Assembly: GCF_005502465.1 (NCBI RefSeq)
Contig: NZ_SCOT01000002.1
Coordinates: forward strand, 182,789 to 246,788
DNA: 64,000 nucleotides
Direction: 5' to 3'
DNA from: Sphingopyxis sp. L1A2A
Lineage (GTDB): Bacteria > Pseudomonadota > Alphaproteobacteria > Sphingomonadales > Sphingomonadaceae
Shown: piece after piece, positions 46,125-54,622 of the stretch
How the letters are laid out: the number at the start of each line of letters is the position of its first letter
Numbering within the stretch: position 1 is the stretch's first letter
Position numbers and translations under genes: made by a program
Notes under the pieces: model-generated
The model's database searches: none
The model's input: only the letters and a program-made list of their open reading frames with translations
What the model was told of the DNA's origin: nothing

Positions 46125-46817
46125 CTAACGCACTCGGGGACCCCCGAACGGCGGCGGCGGCGGCGGGCGGCGCGTACCGCGCGGCAGCTGGGCCTGATAG
46201 GCGCGGCCGCAATGTTCGACGCAGTAAGGGAAGCCGGGATTGACCGCCTGACCACAGAAATGGAAATCGGGTTCACCCGGATGCCCCATCGGCCAGCGGC
46301 AGATACGGTCGTTGAGGTCGAGCAAGGTCGTCTTGTCGGCGATCTCCGGGCTCGGCTTGGCGGGCACCAGGCGGCGCGGCGGTGCGGGCGGGATCGGCGC
46401 CTGCTGGTCGCCCGGACCCTGGCGGATAAAGCCGCCGGGGCCGATCGACACGATGCGCGGCTGATCCGCCTTCGGGATTTGTTCGCCCACCGAACCGTCG
46501 GCGGTCGGCGTATCGACCGTCGGGCGCGCTTCGGCCTTCGGCGGCGCGGTGTTGACCGGGCGGGGCGCGACCGGGGCAGCGGCGCGCGGCGCCGCCGCAG
46601 GGGCGGCGGGCCTGGGCGCGGGGGCGGCTGCCTTGACAGGCTTGGCCTTGTCGGTCGCCTTCACCGGCGACGGGCGCGATTTCAGGCCCAGGCGATGCGC
46701 CTTGCCGATCACCGCATTGCGGCTCACGCCGCCGAGTTCATCGGCGATCTGGCTGGCGGTCAGCCCTTTTTCCCACATGGTGCGCAGGCTTTCGATGCGC
46801 TCATCGGTCCATGACAT
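46125..46817 (-). CDS. gcrA: GcrA cell-cycle regulator
   Basis: A 230-residue regulator. The N terminus MSWTDERIESLRTMWEKG carries the helix-turn-helix (ASQIADELGG, VSRNAVIGKAHRLGL). A long Ala/Pro linker (55-165) follows, then the conserved C-terminal ICRWPMGHPGEPDFHFCG...PYCVEH sigma-70-binding region. GcrA binds near CcrM-methylated GANTC sites and RNA polymerase sigma-70 to drive cell-cycle genes, as known from Caulobacter. The basic, proline-rich tail is unusually long. The thioesterase begins just after its stop. Confidence 0.93.
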   Translation of the reverse strand: MSWTDERIESLRTMWEKGLTASQIADELGGVSRNAVIGKAHRLGLKSRPSPVKATDKAKPVKAAAPAPRPAAPAAAPRAAAPVAPRPVNTAPPKAEARPTVDTPTADGSVGEQIPKADQPRIVSIGPGGFIRQGPGDQQAPIPPAPPRRLVPAKPSPEIADKTTLLDLNDRICRWPMGHPGEPDFHFCGQAVNPGFPYCVEHCGRAYQAQLPRGTRRPPPPPPFGGPRVR

Positions 46818-46935
46818 ATTCTATTCCTTATCATTCCACGCCGCGGGCCATGTCGCGGTCATCGATGCGATCCTTTCGGACCGGCGCCACTGCCCAGCTT
46901 GCGGTAAGATCGGGGAGGCGATAGGCGAGAACGCC

Positions 46936-47808
46936 ATGAACGACCAGCCCCAAATTTCGCGACCCGACTCGAGCAAATTCGCGGCAACCCCGCCCTTTGC
47001 GGAACCGGGGGTGCCGCATATCCGGACGCTCAACGTGCCCGGGATGCAGGCGCTATATGTCAAGGAGGTGCGGCGGTTTTTCAAGGTCCAGCTGCAAACA
47101 ATCTGGGCACCGGCGATCACCACCCTTCTGTTCCTCGTCATTTTCACCGTCGCGCTGGGCGGCGCGGGGCGCAACGTCATCGGGGTTCCGTTCGCCGATT
47201 TCATCGCGCCGGGGCTGATCATGATGGCGATGCTGCAGAACAGCTTTGCCAATTCCAGCTTTTCGCTGCTCGTCGGCAAGATTCAGGGGACGATCGTCGA
47301 TTATCTGATGCCGCCGCTCGCGGTCGGTGAACTGATCATCGCGCTGGTCGGCGCCGCGATCACCCGCGCGATCCTCGTCGGTTTGGCGCTGTGGTTGGCG
47401 ATGTCGCTCTGGCCGGGGGTCAGCGTGTTGCCCGACCATCTGTGGGCGGTCGCGGTGTTTGGCGTGCTGGGCGCGTCGATGCTCGGCTTTCTCGGCCTCA
47501 TCACCTCGGTCTGGGCCGAGAAGTTCGATCATGCCGCGGCGGTGACCAACTTTGTCGTCACCCCGCTCGCGCTGCTCTCGGGAACATTTTATTCGGTCGA
47601 CCGGCTGGCGCCCTGGTTCCAGACCGTCGCGCACGGCAATCCTGTCTATTATGCGATCATGGGCTTTCGCTACGGCTTCATCGGCACGGTGGATTCGACG
47701 ATCGCCAATCCGGTGCTGACCGCGATCCTGGTGTTGGTGGGGGTCAATATCGCCCTCGGGCTGCTAACCTATCGCCTGCTCGCGTCGGGCTGGAAGCTCA
47801 AAGCCTGA
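46936..47808 (+). CDS. ABC-2 type transporter permease
   Basis: A 290-residue membrane protein with about six helices and the ABC-2 family pattern: LYVKEVRRFFKVQLQTIWAP before the first helix, PGLIMMAMLQNSF, and GTFYSVDRLAPWFQTVAHGNPVYY (split by the P-x-N-P part). It likely exports a lipid or polysaccharide part. The partner ATPase gene is not within 10 kb, so it is an orphan here. ATG 46936 is chosen over longer readings through gcrA. It is convergent with hspQ. Confidence 0.82.
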   Translation: MNDQPQISRPDSSKFAATPPFAEPGVPHIRTLNVPGMQALYVKEVRRFFKVQLQTIWAPAITTLLFLVIFTVALGGAGRNVIGVPFADFIAPGLIMMAMLQNSFANSSFSLLVGKIQGTIVDYLMPPLAVGELIIALVGAAITRAILVGLALWLAMSLWPGVSVLPDHLWAVAVFGVLGASMLGFLGLITSVWAEKFDHAAAVTNFVVTPLALLSGTFYSVDRLAPWFQTVAHGNPVYYAIMGFRYGFIGTVDSTIANPVLTAILVLVGVNIALGLLTYRLLASGWKLKA

Positions 47809-47827
47809 CCGCACCCAGCGTCGGCCC

Positions 47828-48202
47828 CTAGTGGCGATGGATGGCGCGGACGCGATAGCGGCCGTCGTCCAGCCCCTCGAACATCGCCTCGATCTGCGGA
47901 TGGTCAATCGGCCCGCCTTCGGCGTCGGGCACCAGATTCTGCTGGCTGACATAGGCGATATAGGATGAATCGCCGTTTTCGGCGAGCAGATGATAATAGG
48001 GCTGCTCTTTCGCCGGACGGATTTCCTCCGGGATCGCTTCATACCATTCATCGCTGTTGGCGAACACCGGGTCGATGTCGAACACCACGCCGCGAAAATC
48101 GAACATGCGGTGGCGCACGATGTCGCCCGGCGCAAAGCTGGCGGCGCCGATCAACGGTGCGGTGACGGTCGCAGGATGCTCAGGAGAGGATTCGGTCATC
48201 AT
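47828..48202 (-). CDS. hspQ: HspQ/YccV-like hemimethylated-DNA-binding heat-shock protein
   Basis: A 124-residue protein with the YccV core: GDIVRHRMFDFRGVVFDIDP near 26-45, then EWYEAIPEEIRPAKEQPYYH and YVSQQNLVPD. HspQ in E. coli adapts Lon protease substrates and binds hemimethylated DNA weakly. The N-terminal 20 residues are extra. MMTES starts at 48202; the second Met (48199) is also possible. The tRNA-Ser gene is on the same strand, 96 bases upstream. Confidence 0.88.
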   Translation of the reverse strand: MMTESSPEHPATVTAPLIGAASFAPGDIVRHRMFDFRGVVFDIDPVFANSDEWYEAIPEEIRPAKEQPYYHLLAENGDSSYIAYVSQQNLVPDAEGGPIDHPQIEAMFEGLDDGRYRVRAIHRH

Positions 48203-48298
48203 CCTGACAATCTATGACGATTCGACGACCGTTCAAGGGTGAGTTGATCCGCGCCTCCCGCCAGCGCGGGGTGGCATGTGGTCGATCATGGGGAAAAA

Positions 48299-48388
48299 TG
48301 GAGGAGAGTGAGGGATTCGAACCCTCGGTACCGTTGCCGGCACTTCGCATTTCGAGTGCGACGCTTTCGACCACTCAGCCAACTCTCC
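48299..48388 (-). tRNA. tRNA-Ser (anticodon CGA)
   Basis: A 90-base class II tRNA with encoded CCA. Acceptor GGAGAGT pairs with ACTCTCC. The anticodon stem encloses CTCGAAA (anticodon CGA, codon UCG), the variable arm is long (AGTGCCGGCAACGGTACC) and the T arm has GGTTCGAATCC. The base before CCA is U, where E. coli tRNA-Ser carries G. Confidence 0.93.
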
Positions 48389-48469
48389 TCGCTGAGAGGT
48401 GACGCCCCTAGCGGCGGTCCGTCGCGCTTGCAACCCTCTAGTCACAAAAGCGACGAACCGCGCTGCGAA

Positions 48470-51400
48470 TTAGGGCTTTTCCGCTTCCCACCAATAGGCG
48501 GCGCGCTTGCGTGTCCCCGTTGCCACCTCGTTCATCGTCAGCGGATCATACAGGCGCCCGCCCAGCATGACGCGGTGGATGCGTTCGGTATTGCGAATGT
48601 CCTGCGTCGGATCGGCGTCGAGGATCAGCAGGTCGGCGAGCTTGCCCGCCTCGAGCGACCCGACATCCTTGCCATAACCCAGCGAGGTCGCGGGCATGAT
48701 CGTCGCGGCGCGCAGCGCATCGATATTGGACCACCCGCCGCGCACGAACGACCAAATCTCCCAATGCGCGCCAAGGCCAGCCTGCTGACCATGCGCGCCG
48801 ATCGACACCATCCGGCCCGCCGCCGCAATCTTGCCCGCTTCGCGCGCCGAATCATCGTCAACATAATCGCCCTCCGGCGCGATCGTGCGGCGCTTGTTGT
48901 TGGCTGCCAGCTGTGCCGGCGGAATATGTTTGGTCAGGATCGGATGTTCCCACACATTGGTGTGGGCGCGCCAATAGGGGTCGCCGGCGGGGCCGCCATA
49001 GGTGACGACGAGCGTGGGCGTGTAATCGGTCTTGGTCTGCCCCCACAGCTGCACCAGATCCTTGTAGAGGGTGTGGAGCGGGATGTTGTGCTCGACGGTC
49101 GAATTGCCGTCCTGGATCAGGGATACGTCCATCGTGTAGAGCGAGCCGCCCTCCGGCACGACCAGCATGCCCTCGGCCTGCGCCGCCTTGACGACCATCT
49201 GGCGCTGATCGCGGCGCGGCTGGTTGTAGTTTTTGACGCTGTGCGCGCCCTGCGCCTTCAGGCGGCGGACATGGGCCAGCGCGTCGTCATAGCCGTTGAT
49301 CTCGGCATAAACCCCCGCCGCCTTCGCGCCATAGATGATCTCGCCGGTCGAAAAGATGCGCGGTGCGAGGATCAGCCCGGCGCGCTGCATTTCGGACGAA
49401 ACAAAGATTTCCGAGGCGCGCGATGACGGGTTGTGGCTCGTCGTCGTTCCCATCGCGAGATTGACGATTTCGGACCAGTTCTGCTGCGGCACCAATTCGT
49501 CGTCGCCATGGCTGCCGTGGGCATGGGCATCGACGAAGCCGGGGACGATCGTCTTGCCGGTCGCGTCGACCGTGATCGCGCCCGCCGGAACGCTGATCGA
49601 CGCGATCGGGCCGACCGCGGTGATGCGGTCACCTTCGATGATGATCGCACCATTGTCGATGATGCCGCCGTCCGCGCCGGCCATCGTGACGATCCGCGCG
49701 CCGGTGATGACGACGGTGCCGCGGCGCTTCGCCGCCGCCTGCGTCATCGCGAGTGAGACGCCATCGGTCGGCGGGGTGAATTTCGGCGCTTTCTCGTCCG
49801 CCGGCGCGTTGGTGAACAGGCTGGCGAGGTCGGCGCTGAACAATGTCGCGCCGCGGCTCCAGTGGAGGCGGCGGCCGCCGTCGGACCAGTGGATATATTC
49901 GGCGCCGCTGCCGCTGACCCGGGTGACCGGCAGCGCGCCGCTTTTGGTGCCGAGCGATACATCCTGCCCGCCCGGCATCAGCGGGGTGACATAGGCATCG
50001 TAATTCTGGCGGAAAGCCAGCGTGCCGCCGTCGGGCGAGATTTCATAGTCGCTGACCAGTTCGCCGTTGGCGTGGGTGCGTTTGTCCTGACCGCTGAGGT
50101 CGGTACTGACCAGCTGGCTCTTGCCGTCGCCTGCGGTGACCATGAAGATGCGGTCGCTGGCGGCGCCGAACTGCGGCTTGGCGCCATCGCTGCTGACCCG
50201 CTCGGCGGTGCCGCCCGCCGCGGCGATGCGATAGACGCCGGGGTCTTCGCTCCAGCGTGCCGAGGTCAGCCCGCCGCTGCCGCGCCGTTCGAACGCGATC
50301 GTCTTGCCGTCGGGCGAAAAGCGCGGCTCGGCATAATGGCCGGGAACGCCGGTGACCTTGCGCGACGTGCCGCCACCCGCGCCAATGATATGGATTTCGC
50401 CGAGGCTGGTGTCGGTCCAGCGCACAAAGACGAGCGACTTGCCGTCGCGCGACCAGCTCGGCCACGCCTCGACCGCATCGTCCTTGGCCGCCGTCAGCCG
50501 CCGCGCGGTGCCGCCGGTCGCGGGCTTGATATAGAGCTTGCCCAGCGTTTCGAACACGACGTTGCGGCCGTCGGGCGATACTTCGGCCCAGCGCGGCATT
50601 TGCGTCGTGAAGCTGTCGGGCGCCACCTCCACCGCGGGATGGGTGGCATCGACGATGACGCGGTCGTCGTTGATGGTGAACGGAATGATGCGCGCGTCGC
50701 CGCCATTGCTGCCGACGCGGCGCAGCTTGCCGCCCGCCCAGAAGAGGATGTCGCGGCTGTCGGGGGTCCACGCCATATTGGGATAGACGCCGGTGACGGC
50801 CCAGGTTTCCTGCACATCCTGGTCGAGCGCGTCGTACAGCTTGCGTTCCGTACCCGAGGTCAGGTCTTTGACATACAGCTTCGACTGCGTGCCTTCGCGG
50901 CGCACGAACGCCAGCCGTTTGCCGTCGGGTGAGGGGGTGGGGCGCACCGCGCCGCCAGCGCCCGACGCCGCGGTGCTGACCTTGCCGTCCTGCAGATCAT
51001 AGCGTTCGATGTGGAACAGGTCGGTGTTGCTGTCCTGTGCATATTCAAAGATCGCGCCCGGTGTGACGTTGCGCGTATAGAACACGCTCTTGCCGTCGGC
51101 GGCGAAGATTGGCTCGCCGAGTTCTTTCTGGTGGCGCTCATTGGGTTTCTTGACCAGCGGCACGCCGGCGCCGCCCGACACATGGTACATCCACACCTCG
51201 CCGGTACCGAGCGAGCGGCCGGTGGTGAAATGCTTTTTGGCGACGATGAACTGCCCGTCGGGGCTCCAGCTCGGCTGGTTGAGCAGGCGGAAATCTTCCT
51301 TGCTCAGCTGCACCTTGCCGCTGCCGTCGCGGTTCATCATCCAGATATTGTCGCCGCCCGCGCGGTCGGACACAAATGCAATACGTTTGCCGTCGGGCGA

Positions 51401-51712
51401 AAAGCGCGGCTGATGCTCGAACGCCAGCCCTTCGGCGATGCGCGTCGGGGTGCCGCCCTCGATCGGCATCGTGTAAATGTCGCCGAGCAGGTCGAACGCG
51501 ATGGTGCGGCCGTCGGGGGCGACGTCGATGTTCATCCAGCTGCCTTCGTCGACCGCGATCGGCACGGTGCGCGTCGTCATGCCGGGTGGGGCGTTGACGT
51601 CCCATTTTTCGGGCTTCTTCTCGTCGGCGGTCGATGCGGCGGGCGCGGTCTGCGCCCAAGCCGAGGTTGAACAAGCCAAAGTCGCCGCAAGGGCGAGAGC
51701 GAAGCGCGCCAT
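48470..51712 (-). CDS. Secreted TolB-like propeller fused to an amidohydrolase
   Basis: A 1080-residue exported protein: signal peptide 1-20 (ending TSAWA). At least eight PD40/WD40-type repeats follow (SPDGKRIAFVSDR, SPDGQFIVAK, SPDGRNVVFE, SPDGKTIAFERR and others) in residues 50-650, forming a propeller. From about 668 there is a metal-dependent amidohydrolase with H730-A-H732 (DAHAHG), K827 (SVKNY) and H875 (VEHN). Similar chimeras in proteobacteria are annotated as amidohydrolases or prolyl-oligopeptidase-like; the substrate is unknown, probably a peptide or cyclic amide. ATG 51712 gives a good signal peptide; a longer frame to 51838 does not. Confidence 0.85.
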   Translation of the reverse strand: MARFALALAATLACSTSAWAQTAPAASTADEKKPEKWDVNAPPGMTTRTVPIAVDEGSWMNIDVAPDGRTIAFDLLGDIYTMPIEGGTPTRIAEGLAFEHQPRFSPDGKRIAFVSDRAGGDNIWMMNRDGSGKVQLSKEDFRLLNQPSWSPDGQFIVAKKHFTTGRSLGTGEVWMYHVSGGAGVPLVKKPNERHQKELGEPIFAADGKSVFYTRNVTPGAIFEYAQDSNTDLFHIERYDLQDGKVSTAASGAGGAVRPTPSPDGKRLAFVRREGTQSKLYVKDLTSGTERKLYDALDQDVQETWAVTGVYPNMAWTPDSRDILFWAGGKLRRVGSNGGDARIIPFTINDDRVIVDATHPAVEVAPDSFTTQMPRWAEVSPDGRNVVFETLGKLYIKPATGGTARRLTAAKDDAVEAWPSWSRDGKSLVFVRWTDTSLGEIHIIGAGGGTSRKVTGVPGHYAEPRFSPDGKTIAFERRGSGGLTSARWSEDPGVYRIAAAGGTAERVSSDGAKPQFGAASDRIFMVTAGDGKSQLVSTDLSGQDKRTHANGELVSDYEISPDGGTLAFRQNYDAYVTPLMPGGQDVSLGTKSGALPVTRVSGSGAEYIHWSDGGRRLHWSRGATLFSADLASLFTNAPADEKAPKFTPPTDGVSLAMTQAAAKRRGTVVITGARIVTMAGADGGIIDNGAIIIEGDRITAVGPIASISVPAGAITVDATGKTIVPGFVDAHAHGSHGDDELVPQQNWSEIVNLAMGTTTSHNPSSRASEIFVSSEMQRAGLILAPRIFSTGEIIYGAKAAGVYAEINGYDDALAHVRRLKAQGAHSVKNYNQPRRDQRQMVVKAAQAEGMLVVPEGGSLYTMDVSLIQDGNSTVEHNIPLHTLYKDLVQLWGQTKTDYTPTLVVTYGGPAGDPYWRAHTNVWEHPILTKHIPPAQLAANNKRRTIAPEGDYVDDDSAREAGKIAAAGRMVSIGAHGQQAGLGAHWEIWSFVRGGWSNIDALRAATIMPATSLGYGKDVGSLEAGKLADLLILDADPTQDIRNTERIHRVMLGGRLYDPLTMNEVATGTRKRAAYWWEAEKP

Positions 51713-51852
51713 GATATTATCCCCGTTTGAAATTATGTGCCGACCATATGCCGCCAGTGAGAACATGCAAGCGACAGGTTTCGACGAAGGCGCTGGCACG
51801 CTCGACGGGCGGCTGCTAGCCCGCAGCAAAGATAACATCGGGAGAGCAAGGC

Positions 51853-53031
51853 GTGCCGCTCAAAGGAATAAGAGTCCTCGATTTCGGGCGCTATATTGCG
51901 GGCCCCTATTGCGCCGCGCTGCTCGCCGATTATGGTGCCGATGTCATCCGGATCGAGGCGCCGGGCGGCAATGACGATCGCTACACGGTCCCCGTCGCCG
52001 ACGACGGATCGGGCGCGATGTTCATGCAGATGAACCGCGGCAAACGCTGCCTGACGCTGAAACCCGGCAGCCCTGAGGGTCGCATCATCGTGCGGCAACT
52101 GGTCGAAACCGCCGATGTCGTCGTTGCCAACCTGCCGCACGATGCGCTGACCAAGCTGGGGCTGGATTATGCCAGCCTGTCGGCGATCAACCCGCGCGTC
52201 ATTCTGGCCACCGCGTCGGCCTTTGGTAGCCAGGGACCGCTGGCGCAGAACGTCGGCTTCGATGCGGTCGGGCAGGCGATGTCGGGCGCGGTGCACCTGA
52301 CCGGGACGCCCGATCAGCCGTACCGCGCGCAGGTCAATTATGTCGATTTCGGCACCGCGCTGCACTGCGCGTTCGGGGTGATGCTGGCGCTGCGCGAGCG
52401 CGAGGCGACGGGGAAGGGGCAATGCGTGTCGGGGTCGCTGCTCGGCACCGCGCTCGCTTTCTCGAACGCGCTGGCGATCGACCATGCGCTCAACGGCATC
52501 GAACGCCAGCCGATCGGTAATCGCAGCTACAGCTCGGCGCCGACCGACATTTTTCGCACCCGCGACGGGTGGATCGTGACCCAGATCGTCGGGGGTGGGA
52601 TATTTGCCCGCTGGGCCAATCTGGTCGGGCGCCCCGAACTGATCGACGACCCGCTGTATGCGAGCGACATTTTGCGCGGCGACAATGGGGAAGCGCTGAG
52701 CGTCATCATGCAGCGCTGGTGCGACGACCGCAGCAGTGCCGATGCAATCGCCGAACTAGGCGCGGCGCGCGTTCCCGCCGCGCCGGTGCTGCGCGCGGGC
52801 GAAGCACTGGCGCAGCCACAGGTCGCCGCGATGGGGCTGGTCGAACCTGCCGCCTATCCGGGCACTTCGACCGACGCGCCGGTCATTCGGGCGCCGATCA
52901 CCTTGTCGGACAGCGCGAAAATGGCATCGGCCCGCGCGCCGCAGGTTGGCGAGCATAGCGATGCAATCCTGGCGGAGCTCGGTTATAACACGGCCGCGAT
53001 TGCGGCTTTGCGGGCGGCAAGGATTATTTGA
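51853..53031 (+). CDS. CaiB/BaiF (class III) CoA transferase
   Basis: A 392-residue enzyme starting at GTG 51853 with a GGAGAG ribosome site. It has LKGIRVLDFGRYIAGPY, GADVIRIEAPGG and the catalytic aspartate in NYVDFGTA, near residue 168. It belongs to the family that moves CoA between carboxylic acids. The substrate is unknown. It is divergent from the propeller-amidohydrolase (140 bases). The glutathione transferase follows in the same direction. Confidence 0.88.
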   Translation: MPLKGIRVLDFGRYIAGPYCAALLADYGADVIRIEAPGGNDDRYTVPVADDGSGAMFMQMNRGKRCLTLKPGSPEGRIIVRQLVETADVVVANLPHDALTKLGLDYASLSAINPRVILATASAFGSQGPLAQNVGFDAVGQAMSGAVHLTGTPDQPYRAQVNYVDFGTALHCAFGVMLALREREATGKGQCVSGSLLGTALAFSNALAIDHALNGIERQPIGNRSYSSAPTDIFRTRDGWIVTQIVGGGIFARWANLVGRPELIDDPLYASDILRGDNGEALSVIMQRWCDDRSSADAIAELGAARVPAAPVLRAGEALAQPQVAAMGLVEPAAYPGTSTDAPVIRAPITLSDSAKMASARAPQVGEHSDAILAELGYNTAAIAALRAARII

Positions 53032-53068
53032 GCGGCGAGGGGTGGACGGCGGCGCCTTCGATCCTTAA

Positions 53069-53082
53069 ATACCGATCAGTAT
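53069..53082 (+). promoter_or_regulatory. Palindrome upstream of the YghU-like gene (possible TetR-type operator)
   Basis: ATACCGATCAGTAT: a 14-base inverted repeat with one mismatch pair around GATC, 39 bases before ATG 53122. The shape resembles TetR-family operators. No regulator gene is adjacent. Confidence 0.35.
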
Positions 53083-53121
53083 GAAATTCAGCCTCCCTAA
53101 AAACAGCCCAGGAGTGTCGAG

Positions 53122-53997
53122 ATGAGCGATGAAGCCGAATATGTGCCGCCAAAGGTGTGGACCTGGGACAAGGAGAGCGGCGGGCGCTTCGCCAACATCA
53201 ACCGCCCGATCGCCGGGCCGACCCACGACAAGGATCTGCCGATCGGCAAACACCCGCTCCAGCTTTACTCGCTCGCGACGCCGAACGGGGTGAAGGTCAC
53301 CGTGATGCTCGAGGAACTGCTCGAGCTTGGCCATAGCGGCGCCGAATATGATGCGTGGCTGATCAAGATCGGCGACGGCGACCAGTTTTCCAGCGGTTTC
53401 GTCGATGCCAATCCCAACAGCAAGATTCCGGCGCTGGTCGATCGCAGCGGCGCCGAACCGATCCGGGTGTTCGAATCGGGAGCGATCCTGATCCACCTCG
53501 CCGAAAAATTTGGCGAATTCCTGCCGACCGACCCGGCGCAGCGCGCCGAGACTTTGTCGTGGCTGATGTGGCAGATGGGCAGTGCGCCGTTTCTTGGCGG
53601 CGGCTTCGGCCATTTCTATGCCTATGCGCCGTTCAAGCAGGAATATCCGATCAATCGCTATGCGATGGAGGTGAAGCGCCAGATGGACGTGCTCGACCGG
53701 CGTTTGGCGGAGAGCGAGTATATCGCCGGCGCCGATTACAGCGTCGCCGACATGGCGATCTGGCCCTGGTACGGCGCGCTTGCCAAGGGGCTGGTCTATG
53801 AGGCCGGCGAGTTCCTGCAGGTGCAAGATTACAAGCATGTCCAGCGCTGGACCGACCAGATCGCGGCGCGCCCGGCGGTCAAGCGCGGGCGGATGGTCAA
53901 TCGCATGATGGGCGACCCGGCCAGCCAGTTGCACGAACGACACGACGCGTCGGACTTTGACCTGCGGACGCAGGACAAGCTGGAGGCCGCCGAATAG
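53122..53997 (+). CDS. YghU-like glutathione transferase/disulfide oxidoreductase
   Basis: A 291-residue GST of the nu/YghU group. The extended N terminus contains NRPIAGPTHDKDLPIGKHPLQLYS, followed by the active-site region LATPNGVKVTVMLEELLELG (the conserved TPNG-x-K) and the glutathione-contact FESGAILIHLAEKFG. The C-terminal domain is alpha-helical. These proteins reduce disulfides or peroxides using two glutathiones. A palindrome lies upstream and a terminator hairpin downstream. Confidence 0.88.
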   Translation: MSDEAEYVPPKVWTWDKESGGRFANINRPIAGPTHDKDLPIGKHPLQLYSLATPNGVKVTVMLEELLELGHSGAEYDAWLIKIGDGDQFSSGFVDANPNSKIPALVDRSGAEPIRVFESGAILIHLAEKFGEFLPTDPAQRAETLSWLMWQMGSAPFLGGGFGHFYAYAPFKQEYPINRYAMEVKRQMDVLDRRLAESEYIAGADYSVADMAIWPWYGALAKGLVYEAGEFLQVQDYKHVQRWTDQIAARPAVKRGRMVNRMMGDPASQLHERHDASDFDLRTQDKLEAAE

Positions 53998-54118
53998 TCG
54001 CAATTTGCGATAGCGGGCAGCGCCGGATGCTTAAGGCTTTGCTTATGATCTGCGCGGTTCGGCGGAACTGCGTCGGTTGCCCGATCGGGACCGGAACCGG
54101 GTTCCTGTAAAATACACA

Positions 54119-54150
54119 AAAGCGGCGTCGGGCGCTCTCGACGCCGCTTT
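54119..54150 (+). terminator. Intrinsic terminator between the GST and tadE genes
   Basis: A 12-base stem AAAGCGGCGTCG / CGACGCCGCTTT with an eight-base loop; followed by CATTTTGG. It is 122 bases after the GST stop and 14 bases before the TadE start. Confidence 0.7.
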
Positions 54151-54164
54151 CATTTTGGTCCGCC

Positions 54165-54620
54165 ATGCTGATGAGCATGACAGCTTTTCTTCGATTTCCG
54201 CGGCTCGCCAACCATCCCGCCTCGCCCGGCGTCATGTTCGCGCGCGAGGAGCGCGGCGCCGCGATCGTCGAAATGGCGCTGGTGCTGCCGCTGCTCCTCG
54301 CGCTGCTGATGGGCGTGCTCGTCTATGGCCAGTATTTCATGCTGGCGCACAGCGTCCAGCAGGCAGCGAACGACGGCGCGCGCGCCGCCATCGTCGGCCT
54401 CGATGCCGCCGATCGCCGCGCGGTGGCGGCGCGGGCGGTCGAGCGCAGCCTGCAGACGGTGAGCGGCGCGCACAGCGTCGCGGTGTCCGAAACGAGCGAG
54501 GCGATCACCGTCGCGGTCACCTTTACGGCGCCGCCCGACAGCTTCCTGCGCTCAGCGCTCATCCCGTCGCCGACCAACGTCATCCGGTCGCGCGCGACCT
54601 TTGAACTGCCGGTGGATTGA
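54165..54620 (+). CDS. TadE-like pseudopilin
   Basis: A 151-residue protein with a short basic N terminus, then a TadE motif: EERGAAIVEMALVLPLLLALLMG (residues 28-50, with the conserved G-x3-V-E segment), a single hydrophobic helix, and YGQYFMLAHSVQQAANDGARAA. TadE and TadF are processed by the prepilin peptidase TadV at such a glycine and form minor pseudopilins of the Flp/Tad pilus. No Tad secretion ATPase or CpaB/C gene is in view. Several Met codons lie near the start (54165, 54171, 54177); the first is used. Confidence 0.85.
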   Translation: MLMSMTAFLRFPRLANHPASPGVMFAREERGAAIVEMALVLPLLLALLMGVLVYGQYFMLAHSVQQAANDGARAAIVGLDAADRRAVAARAVERSLQTVSGAHSVAVSETSEAITVAVTFTAPPDSFLRSALIPSPTNVIRSRATFELPVD

Positions 54621-54622
54621 CG

